Shown here piece by piece: positions 27,420 to 36,244 of a stretch of DNA of 64,000 bases. Below the pieces are notes generated by a model. It did not search any database, had not been told where the DNA came from, and saw only the letters and a list, made by a program, of their open reading frames with translations. Within the stretch, counting starts at the first letter, position 1, and each line of letters opens with the position of its first letter. Both the position numbers and the translations under genes were made by a program. This DNA comes from Vibrio maritimus (GTDB lineage: Bacteria > Pseudomonadota > Gammaproteobacteria > Enterobacterales > Vibrionaceae), in NCBI GenBank assembly GCA_003263775.1, contig JYJJ01000057.1, positions 310,001 to 374,000 on the forward strand, given 5' to 3'.

Positions 27420-28868
27420 GTGAATCTAGAAAAATTATTACCACACTTGAGAGCAAAAACATGGATCACGTTAGCGAGCGTGACGGTAATGTCAGGTGCT
27501 TGGGCTTCTGAGCTGGTTAATAGTACAGAGCAAACGAAGTTAGACACCATTAACAGTGAATATTCGTCTCGCTACAGCGAAGTTGGCCTAGATGACACCA
27601 TCTCTCTTTATAACAAGACCTCTTCAAGCATCGAAGCAAATAAAATTAAGCTCCTGAACAGTATTGATATCGTCAAAGCGGACTCTCAAGTATTTCAAGA
27701 GAAGCTTCTACAAGGTGAATACGATGAAGGTATTGCTTTAGCACTACGTGGCGTATCGACGTCTATCAATAAGCTCAATACTGAGTTAGCCGATGCTGAA
27801 ACCAAGCTTAAAGAACTCAATAAAACCATCGCTTCTAATCAAGCTAGTGTTACGCAAATTGAACGCGATAAAAATGACCAATTATTGGCACTGTATCGCA
27901 GTATAAAAGACCGTCACTTAAAAGAAGCCAATGTGGTTCATCAAGAAAATTACTCAGGCAAACTTGAGTGTAAAGTGACTGAAAGTCTGTCTGCGTGTGT
28001 AAACCGTAACCTACCTTATATGAAAAACGCCTTTGCACTTGAAAAGGGCGGTTCTGAACGCATCAACCTGACGTCATACAAAGTGGTTGATGCAACACAA
28101 AAGTTGAATGGTGACCTAACTTATACTGTCTCTGCTGAGTATAAGAATGCCTTTAACTCGAACCTAGAAGGTGAAATTCGTAAGGCACTGAACCTTGATA
28201 AGATCCGTTTTGTATTCCGCTCTAATTCTGCGAAAACGGACTATTACATCAATGATGAAAAAGTGGGCAGTGGTGATGTGATTGAACTGTCGGGTAACTA
28301 CGTGGGTGTTTACAACGTTAAAGCGGTAAACAACGGTAAGACACAGTCGCTGCGTCTGAATTTGAAAAACGACGGAGATTATTTCTTCCCGTTTGCGAAG
28401 AAAACTCAGAAAAAAGCAGCAGCTAAACCAACAGTACCAGTAGTAAAAGAATCTGCACCGGCAACCAAAAGTGCGAAAAATAATCAAGCAGCGCAGATCA
28501 CTAAGAAAGTACTAAATGATCCAAAAACGGCCGAAATGAAAAAGCTACCAAAGCAGGAAGTGGGGACGTTTTCGAATACAGTCGTATACAAAGATGAAGT
28601 GTTTACCTATTTATACCCAGTGTATCGTGGTAACAATAAATCAGCAGAAGTATTCCTAAGCCGTGATGATGCGACTCAATATTGTGAGCAAAAACTGTCG
28701 TCTAAGTTGCCAACTAAAGCTGCTTACAAGTACTTGGAGCTGTATACGGATCTTAAGCCGGGAGATTATTGGACCGCAGAAGGTCGCGTATACTCTTCAC
28801 AGAAGAAAGATGTCTTCGACAAAACTTTCGATACTAACCGCTTTATTTGTATGGTGAGCATGAATTAA
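27420..28868 (+). CDS. unassigned secreted coiled-coil protein
   Basis: A 482-residue protein I do not recognise. A signal peptide (VMSGAWA|SELV, about residue 30) is followed by a helical, coiled-coil-like region to ~165 (LNTELADAETKLKELNKTIA). A compact middle region (~175-315) contains a PEGA-like stretch, YYINDEKVGSGDVIELSGNY; then a Lys/Ala/Pro-rich linker (~320-375) and a C-terminal domain (~385-482) with YPVYRGNNKSAEVFLSRDDA and two Cys. The start is GTG with AAGGAT upstream. It lies 190 bases after tad1 with its own terminator, so it is probably a separate unit; a role in the Tad envelope complex is only suggested by position. Confidence 0.75.
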   Translation: MNLEKLLPHLRAKTWITLASVTVMSGAWASELVNSTEQTKLDTINSEYSSRYSEVGLDDTISLYNKTSSSIEANKIKLLNSIDIVKADSQVFQEKLLQGEYDEGIALALRGVSTSINKLNTELADAETKLKELNKTIASNQASVTQIERDKNDQLLALYRSIKDRHLKEANVVHQENYSGKLECKVTESLSACVNRNLPYMKNAFALEKGGSERINLTSYKVVDATQKLNGDLTYTVSAEYKNAFNSNLEGEIRKALNLDKIRFVFRSNSAKTDYYINDEKVGSGDVIELSGNYVGVYNVKAVNNGKTQSLRLNLKNDGDYFFPFAKKTQKKAAAKPTVPVVKESAPATKSAKNNQAAQITKKVLNDPKTAEMKKLPKQEVGTFSNTVVYKDEVFTYLYPVYRGNNKSAEVFLSRDDATQYCEQKLSSKLPTKAAYKYLELYTDLKPGDYWTAEGRVYSSQKKDVFDKTFDTNRFICMVSMN

Positions 28869-28893
28869 TCGACTGACCATCACTCAAGTCTTT

Positions 28894-28928
28894 AAAAGCC
28901 TCAGCACGAAAAGTGCTGAGGCCTTTTA
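28894..28928 (+). terminator. terminator after the coiled-coil protein gene
   Basis: AAAAGCCTCAGCAC and GTGCTGAGGCCTTTT form a near-perfect stem with a four-base loop and a short T-run, 25 bases after the stop codon. Confidence 0.85.
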
Positions 28929-29047
28929 GTATCTTCGGAGAAATTAGAAATCTGTTTCAAAATAGAGACTTGAACTCGCGTTGTACTCGACTAGTCTCAA
29001 AGGTAAAGCCGTTGGGAACGGTATTGCGAGATGGCAGGGATAGCTGA

Positions 29048-30798
29048 GTGCAGAAATCGAGCGTGTTGGGCGGGAAACAAACGATACAAGCGGTAATAGC
29101 GTTTAGTGCTTTTGTCGCTATCGCGCTGTTTGTTAGACATTGGCCAAACGTTTCTGCATGGCAGTTAGGAGACAATGACAACTTCATGCGTCTGCATCAG
29201 TTGCAAGTATACATCCAATCCCCTTCGTTATTACTTCAGCCCCTAGAACGTTTCAACCCTCAAGATGGCCAAATAATCCATTGGTCTCGTCTCCCGGACT
29301 TGCCCATTTTGGCTATCTACTATTTGTTCTCGTTAGTGTTGGATGTAGAACTTTCACTACAACTTGCCATTGCGATAGTGCCCGTTTTGTATTTGATGGT
29401 CATGATAATGTTGGTTGCCCTGATTACGGAAAGCCTATTTGGGCGTTCTTCTGTCATTGCCTCGTGCTTTTTTACTGTGACTTCGTTGGCGGCCCTTAAA
29501 TGTTATCCGGGCCAGATAGATCATCACAACATACAGTTATTGTTGTTTGCGTTATTTAGTTTCGCAGTGCTCTCACCGCACATAACCAAAATGACCTATG
29601 TGTTGCTGGTGAGTGGTAGCGTATCGTTATCTTTATTAATTGGTTTGGAGGTCTTACCATTCTTCGTGCTCATGTTGGCGGGGGTAACTCTTAGTGAGGT
29701 GAAATATGCGCCAGACAAAATAACATGGATACGAGAGGCATCTCTGTGTATTGCTCTGTTTTGTAGCCTAGGTATCATTGTCTTGTTTCCGGAGTCTCAG
29801 CTTAAGGCGCCACTGTACGATGTGATTTCACTGCCGCTGCTGAGTTACTTTGTTGCTGCTTGGTTCGTACTTACAGTCACTTCTTATCGACCCAGCTTGT
29901 TAGTGCTAGTGGTTATTTCATTGGTTGTCATTCCTGTGGTTTATTATATGAACCCCGAACCTTTGTCATCGCCCTATAAAGACTATCCGTCATTACTGAA
30001 CTCATTGTGGCTCGAGCATGTCATAGAAGCTAAGCCACTTATAGATGTTTTACATCCTAGTGCTTGGCTGCACAGTGAGAGTAATTTTCTTGTTGCCTAT
30101 TTGGTGACCATGCTGGCACCGTTGTTGTGCGTTGGTTTATTAAAAACACGCTCGCAAAAACTCCTCTGGGTGATGTTTGTTATTTCCTTGATACCAGCAC
30201 TTTTATGGCAGATGCGTACTATCGTCTTCTCGGCCGTTTTGGCGTTGCCATTGCAAAGCTACTTGGCAATGGCGATCCTCGAAAGAGTCAAACTTCCCAT
30301 TATAAGACTGATTCCCCTGTTGTTGCTTTCACCTATAGTGATGGCCTATGGCACATACCTAGTGACGCAAGAGAAGGAAGCTGACGAGCCGCGACTCAGT
30401 GCGCGAGCTTTGGATGGTGTTGCGTTTATCAAACAGCAATCCATTGAGCCTGGCAAAATGTTTACGCCAATGGAAGTGGGGGCTCAAGTGTTGAGTTTGA
30501 CGGAACATGCCATTATTGCCGCGCCGTATCACAGGAATATCCGCGGTAACCTCCTTTATATGCAAGTGCTGCTGACAGAAGATTTGTCTTGGGCACGTGA
30601 GAGGGTTGTGAAAGAGGGGATTGTCTACCTGTATTTTGATCCTAATGACAGACAAATTCCCTACTTCAATCGTGTTAAGACTCCAGAGAGTCTATTACAT
30701 CTTTTACTTAACGAGGCGCCGCTCCATGGCTCATCTTAATTGCTAAGACCGCCTCTGGGCAGCAGCTATATCGTGTAACCCGCACTCCCTTTTTATAA
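29048..30798 (+). CDS. GT-C type membrane glycosyltransferase (frameshifted at 3' end)
   Basis: About 583 residues with 11-13 hydrophobic helices and a soluble C-terminal domain (~440-583). Motifs resemble STT3/AglB-like GT-C enzymes: an acidic LGDNDNFMRLHQLQ in the first external loop, then IIHWSRLPDLP, and a second acidic/His motif GQIDHHNIQLLLFALF. The same set (DxD...RL, HWSRL.D, IDHHN) occurs in a large alpha-proteobacterial family often mislabelled as AcrB-like. Such enzymes transfer sugars from polyprenyl-phosphate donors. One C is missing near 30719-30725; repair gives EAPPWLILIAKTASGQQLYR and the stop at 30798. The GTG start has GGCAGGGA upstream. The next gene probably makes its lipid-linked donor. 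Confidence 0.72.
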
Positions 30799-30842
30799 AC
30801 ATGGATGAATGCTTAGGGCGACAAGCCCAAAAGGACAGTTTA

Positions 30843-32021
30843 ATGAACAGTAATGTAGAGCTCGACAAAGAACTAACGGTATTGATGCCCTGTCTAAACG
30901 AAGCTGAAACCCTGGCGACTTGTATTCACAAAGCGCAGAGCTTTATCAAATCACGTGGTATTGATGGAGAGGTGTTAATCGCGGATAACGGCAGCACCGA
31001 CGGGTCACAAGACATTGCCACTGACCTTGGCGCTAGAGTGGTTGACGTTGCTGAGAAAGGGTATGGCGCTGCACTTTTGGGCGGCATTCAGCACGCAAAA
31101 GGGCGCTATGTCATTATGGGTGATGCCGATGACAGTTATGATTTCAGTGAACTCGATGGTTTTGTCCAGAGTCTACGTGATGGAAGCGAACTCGTGATGG
31201 GTAACCGATTTCAAGGAGGCATCGAACCTGGCGCAATGCCATTTTTGCATAAGTACTTGGGAAACCCTGTATTGAGTATGATTGGTAGGGTCTTCTTTAA
31301 TATTTCTTGTGGTGACTTTCATTGCGGGCTACGTGGTTTTAATCGCGAAAGTATCAACCGATTGCAGCTGAATACTACAGGAATGGAGTTTGCGAGTGAA
31401 ATGGTCGTACGAAGTTCGCTTGCAGAGCTAAAAATTGACGAGGTGCCCACAAAATTACATCCCGACGGTCGGACACGCTCCCCCCATTTACAAACCTGGC
31501 GAGACGGATGGCGACATCTTTGCTTCCTGTTCATGTACTCACCTAATTGGTTGTTCTTTTATCCTGCTTGCCTCCTGCTGATTTTTGGTGTCTTTACCGT
31601 AGTCAGTCTGTTTTCAGGTCCCGTGACTATTATGGGTGTAGAGTTTGAAAACAAGACGTTTTTTGCTGGTTGTTTGAGCTTGCTTGTAGGCTTTCAGTGC
31701 ATTTCATTAGGCTTAGTCGTGAGAAAGTATGCACTTAGAAAAGGCTTCTTACCCATGCCGAGTTATAAGCATTGGCTTGACAAGATAACGTTGGAGTTGG
31801 GGGCGTTAATAGGCTTGGTCACGGGGATGATAGGTGGCTTAGTCATGATGTGGTGCGTATTTCAATGGTATCGTGTGGATTTTGGAGAATTACCTTCACC
31901 AGAACTTAGCCGTTTGATTGTGCTTTCAATGACGTTCATTACCTGTGGCATCCAAACTTTCTGTAGTGCTTTTATTATTGGCGTGATGGGTATCAAACAG
32001 GCTTCTACAGTAACAAAGTAA
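30843..32021 (+). CDS. family 2 glycosyltransferase, polyprenyl-phosphate sugar synthase type
   Basis: A 392-residue DPM1/GtrB-like enzyme. Residues ~10-230 are the GT2 domain: TVLMPCLNEAETLATCI, ADNGSTDGSQDIA, AEKGYGAALLGGI, the metal-binding MGDADDSYDFSEL, and FHCGLRGFNR. Two C-terminal helix pairs (~240-300 and 320-385) anchor it in the membrane. The likely reaction is transfer of a hexose from a nucleotide sugar to undecaprenyl phosphate, giving the donor for a GT-C enzyme such as the preceding gene product. Start chosen at the ATG at 30843 because AAAGGA precedes it; an in-frame ATG at 30801 would add 14 residues. Confidence 0.82.
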   Translation: MNSNVELDKELTVLMPCLNEAETLATCIHKAQSFIKSRGIDGEVLIADNGSTDGSQDIATDLGARVVDVAEKGYGAALLGGIQHAKGRYVIMGDADDSYDFSELDGFVQSLRDGSELVMGNRFQGGIEPGAMPFLHKYLGNPVLSMIGRVFFNISCGDFHCGLRGFNRESINRLQLNTTGMEFASEMVVRSSLAELKIDEVPTKLHPDGRTRSPHLQTWRDGWRHLCFLFMYSPNWLFFYPACLLLIFGVFTVVSLFSGPVTIMGVEFENKTFFAGCLSLLVGFQCISLGLVVRKYALRKGFLPMPSYKHWLDKITLELGALIGLVTGMIGGLVMMWCVFQWYRVDFGELPSPELSRLIVLSMTFITCGIQTFCSAFIIGVMGIKQASTVTK

Positions 32022-32056
32022 TTTGCAATATAGTCTCGTAACCACAAGAGGTGCCG

Positions 32057-32843
32057 TTAGGGTTGCTTAGATTGTCCGACCGGCACTTCTATTTTCCCGC
32101 CAAAGTTTCTATACGTTCCCGGACTCATTCCTACGCGTTTTTTGAAAATACGAGAGAAATAGGACACATCATTAAAGCCACACTGATAAGCGACGACGGA
32201 TATCTGACAGCGCATATCTTGTTTGAGCAAATCTTTGGCCAGCGATAACTTTTTGTTAATGACATAATCTCGGAAACTTACCCCTAAATGACGGTGGAAG
32301 ACTTTAGAAAAGTAGGTGACCGAGAGGTTACAGTGCTCCGCGACGTCCTTCTCTTTCAGGTTTTTCACTAAGTTGTCATCAATGAAATTGAGCATTGTTG
32401 AAACGAGTTGCTCTTTCTCATTTACCTGTCTAGATCTTGACTGACTTCTGTGGAGATGTGACGGGTGTGTGTGGACTGAGGTGTGCTGTGAGTGTTGAGC
32501 CCCTTGGCTCTAAGCTTAACATCCAAGCTTGCAAAGGCTTGATGACATTCTTAGCATCCACTGGAATATGTGCAAATACCATGTTTTCATCGGTGTAGGT
32601 GTCTGGGATCCCAGTGTGATGGACAACAATCAGAGCTCGGTCGAGGTTTTTGCAAATTCTCACACTACGTATAAACAGAGTTTCATCGACCGCATTATCT
32701 AGATAAAGGAAGGCGAACCTCACATTCGCTTCTGTCAGATAGGATACGTCATCTCCAATATCATTGGGGGAATAGCTTTCTGAGACGAGTTTGCGAACAC
32801 TTTCTGGCAGAAACAAACTTGATTTACCTAACCAGTACACCAT
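32057..32843 (-). CDS. AraC-type regulator with receiver-like N-terminal domain (frameshifted)
   Basis: About 262 residues in two frames. The C-terminal ~110 residues are an AraC/XylS DNA-binding domain: KEKDVAEHCNLSVTYFSKVF (first HTH), FRDYVINKKLSLAKDLL, then VVAYQCGFNDVSYFSRIFKK and VGMSPGTYR. The first ~110 residues (MVYWLGKSSLFLPESVRKLV...) look like a degenerate receiver fold and have no obvious phospho-acceptor Asp set. The break falls in the linker, where a GT/CA repeat at 32465-32473 seems to lack two bases; that repair gives SPHTHPSHLHRSQSRSRQVN and re-enters the HTH frame. It is divergent from Tad locus 2, so control of that locus is plausible but unproven. Confidence 0.7.
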
Positions 32844-33299
32844 AAATCCACTCTCACTTATGCGACAACTTCACTAAACCTTTCAATTAGCATAGTTGTC
32901 CATTTCTATAATTCAATTTCTTGACAACAAAGTCCTAGCTAAGTGGCTGATTTTCTCAAAATTGCAACGTGGTCTTACCTTAAGTGTTTGATCTTTGGTT
33001 GCCTGTCTCAATTATTAGTCACTGAATAAAGTCCAGTACGCGATATGATTCGGCAACAAATTATCATCGATGTCAGTACAAAACTACTACTATGGTTTAG
33101 TTTTAATTGGAATAAGCACTGTTTGGTAAATGGTAAGTTTATTTTGGACTTAACTTTTCAATATGAAGTTTGTATTTTTTTGCTATTTGATTTGTTCAAA
33201 ATAATTCAATAATTAATCAAAAATGTCCTAACATTTTCGCGAGTCGATCTCCTAATCTGAAATTGCGTTATACGACAATCAATCTAAAGGAGATTAGTC
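32844..33299 (+). other. intergenic region between the AraC gene and Tad locus 2
   Basis: 456 A+T-rich bases, no supported gene. It must hold the promoters of the divergent regulator and tad2. I found no convincing CRP, Fur or sigma-54 site. AAAGGAGATT at its end is the flp2 ribosome-binding site. Confidence 0.5.
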
Positions 33300-33479
33300 A
33301 TGTCATCACTTAAAACTTTTATTACACGTTTTATCAAGGAAGAAGATGGTCTATCAGTCGTAGAGTATGTTCTAGGTGGAGCGCTGATTATTTTGGCACT
33401 TGGCGGTAGCGGTGCTTGGGATGCGCTTGCAAATGCTGTGAGTAATACCATTGCCGATGCTGAGAGTGGTGGTGCATAA
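33300..33479 (+). CDS. flp: Flp-type pilin (Tad locus 2)
   Basis: A 59-residue Flp prepilin. The processing site EEDG|LSVVEYVL has Gly -1, Glu +5 and Tyr +6; the hydrophobic helix VLGGALIILALGGSGAW follows, and the mature pilin would be only ~42 residues. AAAGGAG lies eight bases before the ATG. It differs clearly from the tad1 pilin and is followed by a strong hairpin. Confidence 0.92.
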   Translation: MSSLKTFITRFIKEEDGLSVVEYVLGGALIILALGGSGAWDALANAVSNTIADAESGGA

Positions 33480-33552
33480 GCACACTTATTAGCGTCACTT
33501 TACGAGGAGACGAAATCCCATTGTGTTATTTGAGATAGCGACTTTTCGTAAA

Positions 33553-33583
33553 CGGGCGGTGATTTCACCGCCCGAAGTTTTTT
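33553..33583 (+). terminator. hairpin with T-run after flp2
   Basis: CGGGCGGTGA and TCACCGCCCG form a perfect ten-base stem with a two-base loop core, followed by AAG and six T. It lies 74 bases after flp2 and 20 bases before the peptidase gene, so it would reduce transcription into the assembly genes. Confidence 0.85.
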
Positions 33584-33604
33584 CAAAACAAAGGATTGAT
33601 AACT

Positions 33605-34111
33605 ATGAACCTAGCGATTTGGACTCTATTGTTTTTGATCGTCGTCTATGACTTGAGAGAGCAGCGAATTCCTAACAAGCTCATTGTCTTGCTTGCGTTG
33701 ATAGTCTCTCTTTCTTTGCTTTCACTCGAAGGCTTCGGTACGGAGCTGCTGCTGTCAAGCGTCGGCGGTGCTGCTTTTGCATTGGTTATAGGGCTTGTAC
33801 TTTACGCATTAGGCATTTTTGCGGCTGGAGACGTTAAGCTCATCGCCGTCCTCTCTTTGTGGTTAGGGTATGCGAATGTCGGCAGCTTCTATCTCGCTTC
33901 AATATTCTGCGGCGCCATTATAAGCGTCTTCTTTTTGTTAGAGCGATTCTCGAAATCAAACATAGGAGTTCGTGACATCTTCAGTACCTACCTAGTTAGG
34001 AATGTTTATGGCCGTATTCAAAGGTCTAAAGCCATTGAGCCTGTCGTAATTAAGGTGCCTTTTGCACCGGCAATCGTTTCGGGATTGATTCTATTGCCTT
34101 ACTTCAGTTAA
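33605..34111 (+). CDS. cpaA: prepilin peptidase CpaA/TadV (Tad locus 2)
   Basis: A 168-residue A24-type aspartyl protease in the inner membrane. Catalytic Asp residues are in VVYDLREQRIPNKL (about 15) and FAAGDVKLIAVLSL (about 79). C-terminal KVPFAPAIVSGLILL is typical of CpaA-type peptidases. Start taken at the ATG at 33605 behind AAAGGATTG rather than the in-frame TTG at 33596. Confidence 0.88.
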   Translation: MNLAIWTLLFLIVVYDLREQRIPNKLIVLLALIVSLSLLSLEGFGTELLLSSVGGAAFALVIGLVLYALGIFAAGDVKLIAVLSLWLGYANVGSFYLASIFCGAIISVFFLLERFSKSNIGVRDIFSTYLVRNVYGRIQRSKAIEPVVIKVPFAPAIVSGLILLPYFS

Positions 34112-34129
34112 AAGGAAAAGGAGAGTCCG

Positions 34130-35487
34130 ATGAACGCATTTACCTCATCATCAAACCGCCCGCAGCTAACGGCACAAATTGATCCCCCAATGTGCCAACT
34201 AGCTTGAGTGATACAAATGTCCCTTTAGCAGTATTGGAAAACCTGCTTCTTAAACACTTGTCCCATGAAGTGAAAGCAGACATTGTTCACCTTGCTGACA
34301 AAATGGGGCTTGCAACACAGCTGGTGGACGACTTGATGTTGACCCTTCGCAAGCGTTCTCTGATTGAAGTCTATCAAAAGCACTCCACTTCGGCTTTAGC
34401 AAACAGTACCAACGGTAAGCAACATGTTTTGTATGGCCTATCTAGCAGTGGTTTGCAAGAGGCGGATATAGCCTTTCTTAAGGATGCCTATGTCGGGCCG
34501 GCTCCAGTGTCACTTGAAGACTATGAATATGTGGTCTCATGCCAAGATATCAGACGTCGTAATATCAACCGAGAGCAAGTAGAACATGCATTAAAAGATG
34601 TGCATGGTTCTGATGCACTCGTGCCTTTCTTAGGGCCAGCGATAAACTCAGGTAGAGCGATTTTACTTTATGGCCACTCTGGAACGGGTAAAAGCTTTGT
34701 CGCTGCGCAGTTGCTCAATGCATTCGATACTTCCGTCTACATTCCGTTCGCTGTCTATACGTCAGGAAACATCATTAAAGTGTTTTCGGGTCATCATCAC
34801 ACGAGGGTTGATAACAATTCTTCAGCCCGAACGGTTTTACTCGACAAACAGTACGATCGCCGCTGGGCATTGTGTGAGCGTCCTAATATCCAGGTAGGCG
34901 GTGAACTCACTTTAGATATGTTAGAGGTCAATCACTCAGAGCATAATCGAGTATGGTTGGCGCCTTTGCAAATGTTAGCCAATAACGGGTTGCTGATCAT
35001 CGACGATTTAGGCCGCCAGAAAGTCTCAGTCGATGCGTTACTGAATCGATGGATAGTACCGATGGAATATTCTGTGGATCATTTAGTGCTACCAAGCGGC
35101 CAGCAGATCACTATTCCTTTTGTGCTTACGATGGCATTTTCTACTAACCTTAATCCTATGGAGATAGCTGATCCAGCATTCTTGAGAAGGCTAGGTTATA
35201 AAGTGCAGTTTCAACCGTTGCTCGAAGAGCATTATGTGGGGTTGGTTGAATCCATGTTCGACAAAAATAATATGCAGTCTTCACCTTCGGCACTGAAGTA
35301 TTTATTGTTTTTGCACAATCATTTTAAAGTGCCATTTTACCCCTGTATACCTAAAGATATTATTGGAATTTGCAGGGACATTATTAGTTTTGAGGAGCGG
35401 GAAAACATCATAACTAATAATGTGTTAGATGCTGCATGGCGGCTTTATTTTACTTCCGATGGAGTGGGAGAAATAAATTATGAATAA
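34130..35487 (+). CDS. AAA+ ATPase with N-terminal winged-helix-like domain (Tad locus 2; frameshifted at 5' end)
   Basis: About 452 residues. Residues ~30-100 look like a winged helix (LENLLLKHLSHEVKADIVHL...). The AAA+ core has Walker A LLYGHSGTGKSFVAAQLL, an insert CERPNIQVGGELTLDMLEV, Walker B NNGLLIIDDLGRQKV, LLNRWIVPMEYSV, sensor-1 AFSTNLNPMEI and an arginine-finger-like FLRRLGYK. I recognise this as an unassigned AAA ATPase type, not one of the classical Tad proteins TadA or TadZ. One C is missing in the run 34184-34188; repair gives AQIDPPNVPTSLSDTN and places the start at 34130 behind AAGGAAAAGGAGA. It overlaps cpaB by eight bases, so it is part of the operon. Confidence 0.75.
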
Positions 35488-36235
35488 ATCACAGGTTTTT
35501 ATGTTGATGCTAGTGTCAATTGTTATTGGCTTAGCAGCGGTCTTTTTTGCCAAAAAATGGATGGATGACCAGGTCCAACCAGAGGTAGTTCAAGAAGTCG
35601 TAGAACGAGAGCCGGTGGTATTCCTTGAGCAAGATTTACTCGCGGGTACAGTTGTCGAAGGCAAGCATGTGTCGGTTAAGTTGTTGGAAAAAGAGTGGAA
35701 GAACGAAGAAACCCACTTTAGTAACGTTGATGATGTTATAGGCAAGATTACCAAAGCCAAGCTGTATAAAGGTGAGGTCGTTCATAGAGAGAGAGTGGCG
35801 TTACCTGGAGAAGGTTCGACGTTAGCCGCTGTTATAAGCGAGGATAAGCGTGCTGTGACGATCAGGGTAAATGATGTCATCGGTGTGGCAGGATTTCTTC
35901 TGCCCGGTAATAAAGTAGACATCATCAATACTCGCAAGATTTCTAAAACTAAGGCGCGTTCGACGACCGTTCTTAAGAACATCAAGGTGCTGGCCGTAGA
36001 CCAAACCGCACGCACCAATGATAACAAGCCAGTTATTGTAAGAGCTGTCACACTTGAAGTGACACCGAAAGAAGCAGAAAAGCTGATGACGGCACAAAGT
36101 GAAGGTGAAGTTCAGCTCGCACTAAGAAATCCGTTGCAACAAGACCTGCCTGTCGCGAAAACGAGATATGTAGCACCGCCTAGTGTGACTATTATTAAAG
36201 GGACAGAGTCTTCAAACATTAGAGTGAGAGATTAA
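35480..36235 (+). CDS. cpaB: pilus assembly protein CpaB/RcpC (Tad locus 2)
   Basis: A 251-residue periplasmic protein with an N-terminal anchor (VFMLMLVSIVIGLAAVFFAK), a SAF domain (VVFLEQDLLAGTVVEGKHVS), and the RcpC domain with VIGVAGFLLPGNKVDII and LEVTPKEAEKLMTAQSEGE, both typical. Only about as similar to the tad1 protein as expected for distant paralogues. Confidence 0.9.
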   Translation: MNKSQVFMLMLVSIVIGLAAVFFAKKWMDDQVQPEVVQEVVEREPVVFLEQDLLAGTVVEGKHVSVKLLEKEWKNEETHFSNVDDVIGKITKAKLYKGEVVHRERVALPGEGSTLAAVISEDKRAVTIRVNDVIGVAGFLLPGNKVDIINTRKISKTKARSTTVLKNIKVLAVDQTARTNDNKPVIVRAVTLEVTPKEAEKLMTAQSEGEVQLALRNPLQQDLPVAKTRYVAPPSVTIIKGTESSNIRVRD

Positions 36236-36244
36236 GGGGTCGCT

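Noticed and set aside
32940..32980. Sigma-54 promoter (TGGC...TTGCA) ahead of Tad locus 2
   Set aside because: The distance between the two blocks is several bases too long for a -24/-12 element.
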